Shown: piece by piece, positions 1 to 8,407 of the stretch
Numbering within the stretch: position 1 is the first letter of the stretch
Layout: every line of letters starts with the position of its first letter
DNA from: Leptospira koniambonensis
GTDB lineage: Bacteria > Spirochaetota > Leptospiria > Leptospirales > Leptospiraceae
Assembly (NCBI RefSeq): GCF_004769555.1
Contig: NZ_RQFY01000001.1
Coordinates: 372,001 to 436,000, forward strand
Direction of reading: 5' to 3'
DNA: 64,000 nt
Translations under genes and position numbers: made by a program
The notes under the pieces: model-generated
Seen by the model: the letters and a program-made list of their open reading frames with translations, nothing else
Database searches by the model: none
What the model was told of the DNA's origin: nothing

Positions 1-273
1 AAGTTCAAATCCAATGGGAGACTTTTCATTCTCCACTAATTTGCCGATTACCTCGACTGAAGTTTCTTGTTTTAGGTGTTTGATCTCTGAAAACAGATCT
101 TCTCCCAAAATTTCTTTTTCTGCGAGTACCTGTAATATCTTTCCTGAATTTCTCAGACTTAAAAATTGTCTGGCGTTAGATCCTCTCAAACCGTGGACCC
201 AACCTTGGATACGTACGGTTTGGTTTACATGTTCCGGCAAACGATTTAGGTCAATGGTAGAAACTTCGGACAT
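1..273 (-). CDS. asnS: Asparagine--tRNA ligase, N-terminal part (truncated by the window edge)
   Basis: Charges tRNA(Asn) with asparagine in the cytoplasm. Only the first 91 codons are inside the window; the frame is open at base 1. The visible part is the anticodon-binding OB-fold, with the typical opening 'VRIQGWVHGLRG' followed by 'FLSLRNSGKILQVL' and 'ETSVEVIGKL'. This order fits AsnS better than AspS or LysS, but the class II catalytic motifs lie outside the window, so the assignment rests on the OB-fold alone. The ATG is at 271-273. The gene is divergent from folD, with 80 bases between the two starts that must hold both promoters. Confidence 0.8.
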   Translation of the reverse strand, partial: MSEVSTIDLNRLPEHVNQTVRIQGWVHGLRGSNARQFLSLRNSGKILQVLAEKEILGEDLFSEIKHLKQETSVEVIGKLVENEKSPIGFEL

Positions 274-353
274 GATCCTATTTTAAGCATTCTACCCGAC
301 TGAAAAGGATTATTTTCGGATGACATCGGGACCGGAAGCTAAATCCTGAACCC

Positions 354-1208
354 ATGACTGCGATTTTACTGGATGGCAAAAAACTTTCCCAAAAGATAAA
401 AGATTCTATCGCCGAAGAGATCAAAACTCTTACGGCTTCCGGAAAAAAGCCCCCGAAACTCGCAACAATCCTGGTCGGTAGCGATCCGGCTTCTGCCACT
501 TACGTAAATATGAAAGTCAAGTCCTGCCACGCAGTGGGAATGATCTCCGAAAAAATCGAACTTCCTGAAACTACGACCACTCAGGAATTACTCGCGGTCA
601 TTGATAAGCTGAATGCGGATCCGGACACCCACGGAATTCTTCTGCAACATCCTACCCCTCCTCAAATAGACGAAAGAGCGGCATTCGATCGGATTGATTT
701 GAAGAAGGATGTGGACGGAGTTACTACATTATCCTTCGGGAAATTGTCCATGGGAGTGGAAACCTATCTTCCTTGCACTCCGTATGGTATGGTCCTTCTT
801 CTAAAAGAATACGGGATTGATCCTGCGGGAAAAAGAGCCGTGGTTGTAGGACGTTCTCCTATTTTGGGAAAACCTATGGCGATGCTTCTGACAGAAATGA
901 ACGCAACTGTTACTCTATGTCATTCCAGAACCCAAAACCTACCTGAAATCGTGGCACAAGCTGATATCGTTGTGGGTGCTGTGGGAAAACCTGAATTTAT
1001 CAAAGCGGATTGGATCAAACCGGGAGCGGTATTATTGGATGCCGGTTATAATGCAGGAAACGTAGGAGATATCGAAATTTCCAAGGCATGGGAAAAATCC
1101 TCTCATTATACTCCTGTTCCGGGAGGTGTAGGACCTATGACAATTTCAGTCCTTCTTCTCCAGACATTGTATTCTGCAAAAGATCACTTTACACCCCCGT
1201 TGAAATGA
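354..1208 (+). CDS. folD: Bifunctional methylenetetrahydrofolate dehydrogenase / methenyltetrahydrofolate cyclohydrolase
   Basis: Interconverts 5,10-methylene-, methenyl- and 10-formyl-tetrahydrofolate in cytosolic one-carbon metabolism. The 284-residue protein has the normal FolD length. Visible signatures are 'YVNMKVKSCHAVGM' carrying the catalytic lysine (K54), 'GILLQHPTP', the 'KDVDG' aspartate segment, the NADP-binding turn 'VVGRSPILGKP', and the C-terminal 'PGGVGPMT'. It opens a plus-strand run with the esterase-like gene (16-nt gap), cysS and rlmB, so it is probably transcribed with them. 'GRSPILGKP' instead of the commoner 'GRSxIVGxP' is a mild variant. Confidence 0.97.
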   Translation: MTAILLDGKKLSQKIKDSIAEEIKTLTASGKKPPKLATILVGSDPASATYVNMKVKSCHAVGMISEKIELPETTTTQELLAVIDKLNADPDTHGILLQHPTPPQIDERAAFDRIDLKKDVDGVTTLSFGKLSMGVETYLPCTPYGMVLLLKEYGIDPAGKRAVVVGRSPILGKPMAMLLTEMNATVTLCHSRTQNLPEIVAQADIVVGAVGKPEFIKADWIKPGAVLLDAGYNAGNVGDIEISKAWEKSSHYTPVPGGVGPMTISVLLLQTLYSAKDHFTPPLK

Positions 1209-1224
1209 AAACGATGTATCTCTG

Positions 1225-2190
1225 ATGGCTATCAGTTTCGACGAGTGCTTCCAGACTTATCCTCCCTTCTCACCTCCAGCGGATTTGGACGATTTTTGGG
1301 CGGAGTCGATCCGAGAACTCAAAGGATTTCCGGTTAAAAACCAAACCAAGGCCCTGCTCAAAGGGACCATTTTAAAAGAAACCATCTACGATATTTCTTT
1401 CCAATCTTATGGAAACGCTACTCTTACCGGCAGTTTGGTGATCCCAAGAAAAAGAGGGGATCTTCCTGTTCTTGTCTATTTCCACGATTATGCAAAAGAT
1501 AGACCTCAAATTATCAAAGGTCTGACAGAAGCTGGAGTTGCACAACTGATCCTAGACGTTAGAGGCCATGGCACTCAACTCATCCGTCCAGTTTTGAAAG
1601 AAGGAGAAATTCCTGACCCGGATTGGACCCCAGGATATTACAGAAAAGGATTAGAAGCTAAAGAATCCTTCTTCTTAAAAGCAAATTACTTAGATGTGAT
1701 CCGCACGATCGAATTTTTAAGACTTACTGATGGGATTGATGGAGATAAGATCATCCTAGCTGGAAAAGGTATCGGTGCTTCTATGGCATTATTCGGTGCT
1801 GCCAATTCTCCAAGAGTAAAAGCACTTATATTAGAAACTCCTAATTTTTGCCATGTGGACGATACTCAATTGAAATTGGGGACAAGCTGGTCTAAAGAAG
1901 TTTCAGAACAAATTGCAAATGCAAAATCCAAAAAAGCTCAGGTCAAAAAGAACCTTTCTTATTTTGATAGTTTGAATTTTTCCAAGAAGATCAAGATCCC
2001 TACTCTGGTTTCAGTCGGGATGGACGATAAGGTTTCTCATCCTAAGTCCGTCTTTGCATTATTCAATCATTTAGTCTGCGACAAAAGGATGCAAGTATAT
2101 CCTACGGAAGGTAACGAAGCAGGTATCGCAGGGGACAAACAGAATTTGGCCAATTTGGAATTCTCGAAAGAGATCCTGTTCCCTGAATGA
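1225..2190 (+). CDS. Acetyl-xylan-esterase-like alpha/beta hydrolase fold protein lacking catalytic Ser and His
   Basis: 321 residues with the layout of the AXE1/cephalosporin-C deacetylase family: N-terminal 'PPADLDDFW', a central 'LVYFHDYAKD' strand-loop, 'LDVRGHG', an elbow segment and an acid loop near the C-terminus. The elbow reads A-G-K-G-I-G-A, so Gly182 sits where the nucleophilic serine should be. The segment that normally reads G-H-E near the end reads G-N-E (Asn297). Asp267/Asp268 in 'VGMDDKV' is kept. From family knowledge the triad should be Ser, Asp and His at about 181, 269 and 298, so two of three residues are lost. It is therefore probably not an esterase; a binding or scaffold role is possible. 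It overlaps cysS by 4 bases (ATGA), implying translational coupling. Confidence 0.75.
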   Translation: MAISFDECFQTYPPFSPPADLDDFWAESIRELKGFPVKNQTKALLKGTILKETIYDISFQSYGNATLTGSLVIPRKRGDLPVLVYFHDYAKDRPQIIKGLTEAGVAQLILDVRGHGTQLIRPVLKEGEIPDPDWTPGYYRKGLEAKESFFLKANYLDVIRTIEFLRLTDGIDGDKIILAGKGIGASMALFGAANSPRVKALILETPNFCHVDDTQLKLGTSWSKEVSEQIANAKSKKAQVKKNLSYFDSLNFSKKIKIPTLVSVGMDDKVSHPKSVFALFNHLVCDKRMQVYPTEGNEAGIAGDKQNLANLEFSKEILFPE

Positions 2191-3596
2191 AAGAAATCCG
2201 TTTCCATAATTCTCTTAGCGGAAACAAAGAAGTATTTCGTCCGGAGTTTCCAGACAGAGTCAGAGTATATTCCTGCGGACCTACAGTTTATAATTTTGCT
2301 CACCTCGGAAATTTACGCGCGTTCTTATTCGTAGATTTGCTTAGACGTGCCTTAGTCGCATTCGGTTATAAACCGGATATGACAATGAACATCACCGATA
2401 TCGATGATAAGATCATCCGTGAATCCTTGGCACAAGGAAAAGAGATCAGAGAATTTACAGAACCTTGGGTAAAAGCATTCCAAGAAGATTTAGAATCTCT
2501 GAATATTCAAAAATTAGAACATTATCCTAGAGCGACTGATTCTATTCCTTCTATGGTGGAGATCATAAAACATCTCCAAAATCAAGGTTTAGTCTATGAA
2601 AAAGACGGAAGTTTGTATTATTCCATCTCCAAATTTAAGAATTATGGAAAACTTTCCAAAATTGATGTAAGCGGGATGAAAACCGGTACTCGTTACGATA
2701 CTGACGAATACGATAAAGACGATGTAAGAGACTTCGTTCTTTGGAAATTCCCGAAACAAGACAACGAACCTTCTTGGGAGACTGAAATAGGTTCCGGAAG
2801 ACCTGGCTGGCATTTAGAATGTTCGGCAATGGTGCGTGACGTGTATGGTTCCGGAGTGGATATCCATACCGGAGGAGTGGATCTTACCTTCCCCCACCAT
2901 GAAAATGAAATTGCACAAAGTGAAGGCGCTTATCCAGAAGAATCATTCGTAAAGTATTGGCTGCATTCTGAACATCTACTCGTAAACGGAGAAAAGATGG
3001 CCAAGTCCAAGGGAAACTTTTTTACCCTGAGAGATTTGGTAAAAGAAGGAGCGGAACCCAAGAATATCCGATTCCTCCTACTTTCTGCACATTACAGAAG
3101 TAAATTAAACTTCACAAAAGAAAGATTAGAAGAAGCTTCACAGTCAGTTTCTAAGATCCAAAACTGTATCAATCGATTATTAGATGAATTATCTAAGTCC
3201 GGGAAAACATTCCAAGTACAAGGGAAAGTAGATATAGCTGTATGGGACGAATTTTTAGAAAGTCTTGCAGATGATCTAAACATATCTAAATTTTTGGCTT
3301 CTGTTTTTGAATTGGTTAAAGATTCAAATCAATACTTGGATCAAAATTCTTCAGCTGAAAATGAGATCACCAAAAGACTAGAATTATTTTACAAAATAGA
3401 TTCCATCTTAGGAGTTTTAAGTTTCGAAAGAAAGGTAGAAGTTTTAGATTCTGAGATAGATGAATTAGTAAGACAAAGACAAGAAGCCCGCAAAAACAAA
3501 AACTTTGCAGAATCAGACAGACTCAGAGATAAATTGAACGAGTTAGGAATTATAATCGAAGACACAAAAGAAGGTCTTCGCTGGAAAAGAAAATGA
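2187..3596 (+). CDS. cysS: Cysteine--tRNA ligase
   Basis: Charges tRNA(Cys) in the cytoplasm. The 469-residue class I synthetase has 'YSCGPTVYNFAHLGN' at the N-terminus (zinc cysteine plus the HIGH-type motif HLGN), further zinc ligands in 'WHLECSAM' and 'HHENE', and the KMSKS loop as 'EKMAKSKGN'. The C-terminal DALR/anticodon region ends in 'ESDRLRDKLNELGIIIEDTKEG', a typical CysS tail. The start ATG overlaps the upstream stop, and its own stop overlaps the rlmB start, both as ATGA. Pairing of cysS with a SPOUT methyltransferase gene is common in bacteria. Confidence 0.98.
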   Translation: MKEIRFHNSLSGNKEVFRPEFPDRVRVYSCGPTVYNFAHLGNLRAFLFVDLLRRALVAFGYKPDMTMNITDIDDKIIRESLAQGKEIREFTEPWVKAFQEDLESLNIQKLEHYPRATDSIPSMVEIIKHLQNQGLVYEKDGSLYYSISKFKNYGKLSKIDVSGMKTGTRYDTDEYDKDDVRDFVLWKFPKQDNEPSWETEIGSGRPGWHLECSAMVRDVYGSGVDIHTGGVDLTFPHHENEIAQSEGAYPEESFVKYWLHSEHLLVNGEKMAKSKGNFFTLRDLVKEGAEPKNIRFLLLSAHYRSKLNFTKERLEEASQSVSKIQNCINRLLDELSKSGKTFQVQGKVDIAVWDEFLESLADDLNISKFLASVFELVKDSNQYLDQNSSAENEITKRLELFYKIDSILGVLSFERKVEVLDSEIDELVRQRQEARKNKNFAESDRLRDKLNELGIIIEDTKEGLRWKRK

Positions 3597-4336
3597 GCCG
3601 CCAGGAATATATCTACGGAAGAAGAAATATCCGAGAAATTCTGGAACGACATCTCGAAAAAGGTTCCGAACTTTCCTTCCAAGAAATTTGGCTAACTTCT
3701 GGAGCCAAAAAAGAATTAGAAGAAATTCTTTCCGAATTAGGAGACAAACTTCTAATCAAAGAAGCGTCCCCGAGTAAGTTAGATAAAATGGCTCCCGGTG
3801 TGAATCACCAGGGTGTGCTTGCACTTAGAATACAACTACATTCCGGAGATAAAAAATCATTCGATTCTCACCTGGAAAATTGTAAGGGACCAATCCTGGT
3901 TTTGGATCGTATCCAAGATCCTGGTAACCTGGGAAATATTTTAAGAACGGCAGAATGTTTCGGAGTAGAAACAGTTCTTATTCCAGATAGAGATTCCTCA
4001 GGTATCACGCCTGCAGTGGAAAAAGTAGCTTCAGGTGCACTCGCCTATTTAAATGTTTTTAAAGTAGGAAACCTCGCACAAATATTAGAAAAATTGCAAA
4101 AACGAAATTTTTGGGTCGTTTCTACTTCCGACAAAGGAACAGAAGATTGGTCCAAAATTCCAGCTTGGGAAGAACTCGTGATCCTAATGGGAAATGAAGG
4201 AGAAGGTCTGAAAAGGATTCTAATGGAGAAATCGGATTTTACAGTCCGCATCCCACTTCATGGTCATATCTCCTCTTTAAATGTGACAGTCGCCACAGGC
4301 ATCGTATTAGATCGTTTAAAAAACCGACCGAAGTAA
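3593..4336 (+). CDS. rlmB: 23S rRNA (guanosine-2'-O)-methyltransferase, RlmB/TrmH family (SPOUT)
   Basis: Predicted to methylate a ribose 2'-O in 23S rRNA (G2251 in E. coli numbering) using SAM. The 247-residue protein has the N-terminal substrate-binding domain starting 'YIYGRRNIREIL'. The SPOUT knot follows with 'LDRIQDPGNLGNILRTAECFG', 'LMGNEGEG' and 'ISSLNVTVATG', the three standard TrmH motifs. 'SLNVTVA' replaces the usual 'SLNVSVA'. The family also contains tRNA methyltransferases, so the exact target is inferred from the N-terminal domain and the cysS linkage. It is the last gene of the folD-cysS run. Confidence 0.88.
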   Translation: MSRQEYIYGRRNIREILERHLEKGSELSFQEIWLTSGAKKELEEILSELGDKLLIKEASPSKLDKMAPGVNHQGVLALRIQLHSGDKKSFDSHLENCKGPILVLDRIQDPGNLGNILRTAECFGVETVLIPDRDSSGITPAVEKVASGALAYLNVFKVGNLAQILEKLQKRNFWVVSTSDKGTEDWSKIPAWEELVILMGNEGEGLKRILMEKSDFTVRIPLHGHISSLNVTVATGIVLDRLKNRPK

Positions 4337-4527
4337 ATCTATTCAAACATTTATTTCCTTTCCGTTACGATAGAAAGAAGAGCCTATATCAAATTCTAGC
4401 TTGCGGTTTTTCTGGATTGCTCCCAAACTTTAAAGAACATGTAGTTCAAACTGTTAGTTTGTAATGTTGTAGTAATTCCTACATTTACACTTCATGTAAT
4501 ATCTATATAGTATTCAGGTCCTTTAGC
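4337..4527. promoter_or_regulatory. Intergenic region with a TGTAGTAATTCCTACA palindrome, upstream of the lipase gene
   Basis: 191 bases without a gene, AT-rich. The near-palindrome at 4468-4483 has 5-base arms TGTAG/CTACA. It resembles sites at 5696-5711 and 56897-56912, so it looks like one copy of a dispersed intergenic motif. The region must contain the promoter of the lipase-like gene, but no convincing -35/-10 pair could be picked. No strong terminator for rlmB is visible. Confidence 0.4.
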
Positions 4528-5700
4528 ATGAAAAGATTTTTATCCTTCAGAACTCTGTTCTTATTTTTTACAATTCTATCTTTTGGGAATTGTGAGTATC
4601 TCCAGGACAGAATCACCCCTTCTGACAGTAAATCATTAGGAGACCAGCTTAAGGATTATCTCATCTCTGGTTTCTTTGCAGAACAGAACCACGCTCTGTA
4701 TAAATTTTCTACTGTGATCCCTAACTTGCAGCCTGAAAATCTTTCTCCTCTATATTTCCAAGACCCTTATTTTCAGAGGGATAACAGACCTAAGATAGTA
4801 TTCATACATGGTTGGGATTTTGCAGAAAGGCAAACAGATCCTCCTACTGATTTTAATAAAAAAGTAACAAACCTACTTGGGACCTGGAACCAAGGGCTTG
4901 CATTTGTTACCGATAATGCAACACCTCCCAGCAACTATACAGGGAGCGTATATGATAATTTTGAAATATATGTTTTTACCTATAGAACTTCCGATTACAT
5001 CGAAGTAAACGGAAGAAGATTTATAGATTCCTTAAATGCTGCATTTAACTCTTCTGATAAGGTCGTTGTCGTGGCTCACTCGATGGGAGGATTAGTTTCC
5101 AGAGCTGCAATCCAACATGCAAATAATACTGAGGACGTGATAGATCATATTGTAAGCTTAGGAACTCCTTATTATGGATCTCCATACTCTTCACCACAAT
5201 ATACCGGAAATTTGAGTTCGATAGGAACAATCATCAAATTTATGACAGATACTCCCGGCGGACAAGGTCTTGCCTATACGAACGGGATCAGTTCCGGAGT
5301 GACTGCGATCAACCCTCCCATCACGGATGGGACCGACCAAGCGTTTAACTTCTTTTTAGAAAGTATGATCGCAAATACTTCCAAAGACTCCATTACAACT
5401 GTTTACGGCGGTAATATGGGCTCTGGAAATTGCAGCGACACTGACCATGCTGCTACCTATCGAGCGGCTTGTGTTGTAATCACAAATGGAGATCCAATGT
5501 TTACTCAATCGGACGGAATTGTTCCTTTAGATTCTGCGCTCTTGAATGGAAGAGCGGGGTTCGATCATACTGTTTCGAATATGGATCATTCTCAAATGTC
5601 TTTTAGGAATGAGGGCGGGCAAGCTGGTGGACTGACAGCTGTAAAAACACATTTTGATAATGTGTTCAATGAAGTTTTTTTAATCGTGAGTGGGTTGTAG
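4528..5700 (+). CDS. Lipase/esterase-like lipoprotein (alpha/beta hydrolase)
   Basis: 390 residues. A hydrophobic signal segment (about residues 5-20) ends in 'LSFGNC', a plausible spirochaetal lipobox with Cys22 as the lipidated residue, so it is probably envelope-anchored. The hydrolase domain shows 'KIVFIHGWDF' (oxyanion strand), the elbow 'VVAHSMGGLVSRAA' with Ser185, 'LGTPYYGSPYS' typical of bacterial triacylglycerol lipases, 'SDGIVPLDSA' for the acid region and 'MDHSQM' for a candidate catalytic histidine. Substrate is unknown; lipase, phospholipase or PGAP1-like esterase are all possible. It is monocistronic: rlmB lies 191 bases upstream and the next gene is convergent. The stop codon falls inside a repeat motif (5696-5711). 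Confidence 0.82.
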   Translation: MKRFLSFRTLFLFFTILSFGNCEYLQDRITPSDSKSLGDQLKDYLISGFFAEQNHALYKFSTVIPNLQPENLSPLYFQDPYFQRDNRPKIVFIHGWDFAERQTDPPTDFNKKVTNLLGTWNQGLAFVTDNATPPSNYTGSVYDNFEIYVFTYRTSDYIEVNGRRFIDSLNAAFNSSDKVVVVAHSMGGLVSRAAIQHANNTEDVIDHIVSLGTPYYGSPYSSPQYTGNLSSIGTIIKFMTDTPGGQGLAYTNGISSGVTAINPPITDGTDQAFNFFLESMIANTSKDSITTVYGGNMGSGNCSDTDHAATYRAACVVITNGDPMFTQSDGIVPLDSALLNGRAGFDHTVSNMDHSQMSFRNEGGQAGGLTAVKTHFDNVFNEVFLIVSGL

Positions 5701-5873
5701 GAACTCCAACAGATTTGGGGATCGGGGCGGCCCCCGCCCGAATCTTGGGTGGTGGGGAGTGGCTCGTGGGAGAATTGCCTCCCGGCTCTATATCACGAAA
5801 TTCTCAATTTAGCAAGCTTGATTCGCGCACTAAAATAGCGGAATGTGGATTCCAAATTCCGGTCGCACTCCTA
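5696..5873. repeat. GC-rich intergenic segment with a TGTAGGAACTCC-type motif
   Basis: Between two convergent genes. It begins with TGTAGGAACTCCAACA at 5696-5711, including the lipase stop codon. A strikingly G/C-rich tract follows (about 5715-5790) with short inverted repeats GGGCGG/CCGCCC (near 5724-5739) and GGGAG/CTCCC. Composition differs sharply from the AT-rich neighbours. A plus-strand open frame through it (5715-5987) has no coding character. It is probably a dispersed intergenic repeat, possibly also acting in transcription termination; this is inference. Confidence 0.45.
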
Positions 5874-6641
5874 TTAGAGTCTGACTTTGATCCCCATTTC
5901 TTGCATATTTTCTTTGGTCTCTCTGATAGTAAATTCTCCAAAATGAAAAATGGATGCTGCGAGCACTGCATCTGCTTTTCCTCTTAGGATTGCTTCTACC
6001 ATATGTTCCGGATTTCCGGCTCCACCACTTGCAATAATAGGAATTTCTAAATTAGAAGAAAATGATTTTAGAAGTTGGATATCGAAACCCTTTTTAGTTC
6101 CATCACGATCCATGGATGTGAGCAAAATTTCTCCAGCGCCTCTCTCCTGGGCTTCTTTTCCCCAATCGAGTGCGTCTCGTCCTGTTTCAGTTCTTCCGCC
6201 GTGTAGGAACACTTCATATCTTTGTCTGTCTGGATGGAATTTTACATCTACTGCGCATACGATACATTGCGAACCGTAAATTTCTGAGGAGGCACGAAGA
6301 AGGTCCGGATTTTGGAAAGCAGCAGTATTAATGGAAACCTTATCTGCTCCTTTTTCTAAAACCGCTTTCACATCATCTAATGTGCGAATTCCTCCACCAA
6401 CAGTGAAAGGGATAAATATCCTTTCTGCAACTGCTTCTACCAAATGGATTAAAATATCTCGTTTGTCGCTAGAAGCTGTGATGTCTAAGAAGCATAACTC
6501 GTCCGCGAGATTTTTTTCGTAAACGACTGCAGACTCAACTGGATCTCCCGCATCCACAAGATTTACGAAATTCACTCCTTTGACTACCCTGCCGTCTTTG
6601 ATGTCCAGGCAGGGAATAATTCTCGCGGCGAGTTCACTCAT
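5874..6641 (-). CDS. hisF: Imidazole glycerol phosphate synthase cyclase subunit
   Basis: Makes imidazole glycerol phosphate and AICAR from PRFAR and ammonia in histidine synthesis, normally with the glutaminase HisH. The 255-residue (beta/alpha)8 barrel is full length. '[18 protein letters not shown]' holds the first catalytic aspartate (D13) and 'VCAVDVK' the second (D132); phosphate-binding loops are 'TVGGGIRT' and 'IIASGGAG'. The start overlaps the gatA stop by 4 bases. No hisH is nearby, so its partner must be encoded elsewhere. It is the last gene of the long minus-strand run from hisD. Confidence 0.97.
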   Translation of the reverse strand: MSELAARIIPCLDIKDGRVVKGVNFVNLVDAGDPVESAVVYEKNLADELCFLDITASSDKRDILIHLVEAVAERIFIPFTVGGGIRTLDDVKAVLEKGADKVSINTAAFQNPDLLRASSEIYGSQCIVCAVDVKFHPDRQRYEVFLHGGRTETGRDALDWGKEAQERGAGEILLTSMDRDGTKKGFDIQLLKSFSSNLEIPIIASGGAGNPEHMVEAILRGKADAVLAASIFHFGEFTIRETKENMQEMGIKVRL

Positions 6642-8098
6642 TTGATCGTTTCAGGCAACTGAACCTTAGAAGCCCAGTCAGAGATCATTTTAGCAAAACC
6701 GAATATTTTATCTTCATGCAGAGCAGGAGCAGTGATCTGTAAACCGATCGGAAGTCCTTTGGAATCAGTCCCGATCGGAACAGACATTGCAGGAACTCCA
6801 GCCAAATTTACAGAAGTAGTTAAGATATCTGCCTTATACATTTGGATCGGATCAGAGGTTTTTTCCCCCACTTTGAATGCAGTTGTAGGAGAAGTCGGCT
6901 GAAGGATTAGATCCACTTTAGAAAAATAACTTTCGTATTCTTTTTTGATCAGAACACGAGCTTTCTGTGCTCTTCCATAATACGCATCGTAATATCCAGC
7001 AGATAAGGAGAATGTTCCGAGTAAGATCCTTCTTTGGACTTCTTTACCAAAACCTTCACTTCTGCTTGTTACATATAGATCTTCCAGTTTACCGCTTGGA
7101 TCTTTTCTTTGTCCAAAACGGATCCCATCAAATCTAGAAAGATTTGAGGAACATTCTGCAGTAGCGATAATATAATAGATCGGAATAGAATTAGATAGAA
7201 GAGAAAAATCCAGGTCCACAAGTTGAGCACCTTTCGATTCTAACTCCGCTAAAAGAGACTCATATGCTTTTGCAATATCAGGTTCAATCTCAGAAGTGAT
7301 TTTCATCTTCCCTATTCTCAAACCTTTCCAAGGAAGTTCTTTTACCTTAGAAGGATCGAATGCAGGAATATTTTTAGAAGTAGCATCTCTCTGGTCTTTA
7401 CCAGAGATTACTGAATACACGTCGATAATACCGTCGATATCTTTGGACAATGGACCGATCTGATCCAAGCTAGAGGCATAAGCCACGAGTCCATATCTGG
7501 AAACAGTTCCGTAAGTTGGTTTTAGACCATAAATCCCACAAAGAGATGCAGGCTGCCTAACGGACCCTCCAGTATCAGAACCAAGTGCAACAGGCACAAA
7601 AGAAGCAGCAACCGCTGCAGCCGATCCTCCTGAGGATCCACCTGGAATTCTCGCAGTATCAAATGGATTTTTAGTTACCTGATAAGCAGAATTCTCTGTA
7701 GAAGAACCCATAGCAAACTCATCCATATTCGCTCTTGGAATAAGAACAAAACCTTTTGCTAAAAGTTTTTCAATAGCAGTCGCATGAAATGGAGAACGAT
7801 AATTTTCTAAAATTTTAGAAGCGCAAGAAGTGATCGTATTCTCAATGCAAATATTATCTTTCACTCCGATTGGAATTCCATCAAATTCGGAGAGAGGTTT
7901 GCCTGATTTTCTTCTTTCAGTACTTTCCGCAGCAGCCTTTAAGATACTTTCTTTTTCCCAAGAAAGAAATGCTTTAATTTTAGAATCTTCTGCCTCTATA
8001 CGAGAGATCAAAGATTGGATTAAATCTGTAGGAGTAAATTCTCCTGAATTTAAACTTTTTTTAATATCAGAATATTTTAATTTCCAAAGTTCTTTCAT
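6638..8098 (-). CDS. gatA: Asp/Glu-tRNA(Asn/Gln) amidotransferase subunit A
   Basis: Glutaminase subunit of GatCAB. It releases ammonia from glutamine to convert Glu-tRNA(Gln), and/or Asp-tRNA(Asn), into the amidated form. The 486-residue amidase-signature protein has the Ser-cisSer-Lys triad visible as K80 ('IGVKDN'), S155 in '[14 protein letters not shown]' and S179 in '[10 protein letters not shown]'. These match positions known for bacterial GatA. It is coupled by 4-base overlaps to gatC upstream and hisF downstream. gatB is not in the window. Because asnS is also present, the complex probably serves mainly Gln-tRNA synthesis (inference). Confidence 0.97.
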   Translation of the reverse strand: MKELWKLKYSDIKKSLNSGEFTPTDLIQSLISRIEAEDSKIKAFLSWEKESILKAAAESTERRKSGKPLSEFDGIPIGVKDNICIENTITSCASKILENYRSPFHATAIEKLLAKGFVLIPRANMDEFAMGSSTENSAYQVTKNPFDTARIPGGSSGGSAAAVAASFVPVALGSDTGGSVRQPASLCGIYGLKPTYGTVSRYGLVAYASSLDQIGPLSKDIDGIIDVYSVISGKDQRDATSKNIPAFDPSKVKELPWKGLRIGKMKITSEIEPDIAKAYESLLAELESKGAQLVDLDFSLLSNSIPIYYIIATAECSSNLSRFDGIRFGQRKDPSGKLEDLYVTSRSEGFGKEVQRRILLGTFSLSAGYYDAYYGRAQKARVLIKKEYESYFSKVDLILQPTSPTTAFKVGEKTSDPIQMYKADILTTSVNLAGVPAMSVPIGTDSKGLPIGLQITAPALHEDKIFGFAKMISDWASKVQLPETIK

Positions 8099-8385
8099 GT
8101 TTCGATCACCTTTGGAACCACGAAGTATCCGTTTTGGAAACTAGGGGCGAAGGATTCTATCTGAGAACGGCTTAAACCTTCTGCCGCTTTATCCGGGCGA
8201 ACTGAATTTCCTTCGTTCGGATATAAGTCCTCATCAGATACAGAACTCACATTTAACTCAGTGATCGTATCCACATAATTCAATACTTTGTTAAAATCCG
8301 TAAGGAAGTTTTGGATATCCTTAGGATCTATTTTGAGCCTAGATAACTCTGCGATTTTTTGAAGGGATTCTTCGTTTAGGTTCAC
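8095..8385 (-). CDS. gatC: Asp/Glu-tRNA(Asn/Gln) amidotransferase subunit C
   Basis: Small (96-residue) GatCAB subunit that wraps around GatA and stabilises the GatA-GatB interface. It shows the usual '[12 protein letters not shown]' start, '[15 protein letters not shown]' and a C-terminal '[15 protein letters not shown]' that contacts GatA. The start codon is GTG at 8383-8385, preceded by an AAGGAG box about 10 bases upstream. The stop overlaps the gatA start (ATGA). The separation of gatCA from gatB is common in spirochaetes and other bacteria. Confidence 0.93.
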   Translation of the reverse strand: MNLNEESLQKIAELSRLKIDPKDIQNFLTDFNKVLNYVDTITELNVSSVSDEDLYPNEGNSVRPDKAAEGLSRSQIESFAPSFQNGYFVVPKVIET

Positions 8386-8407
8386 GGCCTTCGTTCTCCT
8401 TTTTCCC

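Noticed and set aside
2187..4336. cysS-rlmB adjacency as a novel linkage
   Set aside because: The pairing of cysS with a TrmH-type methyltransferase gene is common in bacteria, so it is not new.
5715..5987. Plus-strand open frame through the GC-rich intergenic segment into hisF
   Set aside because: It is mostly antisense to hisF and the first part is low-complexity repeat; no ribosome-binding site or protein-like composition.
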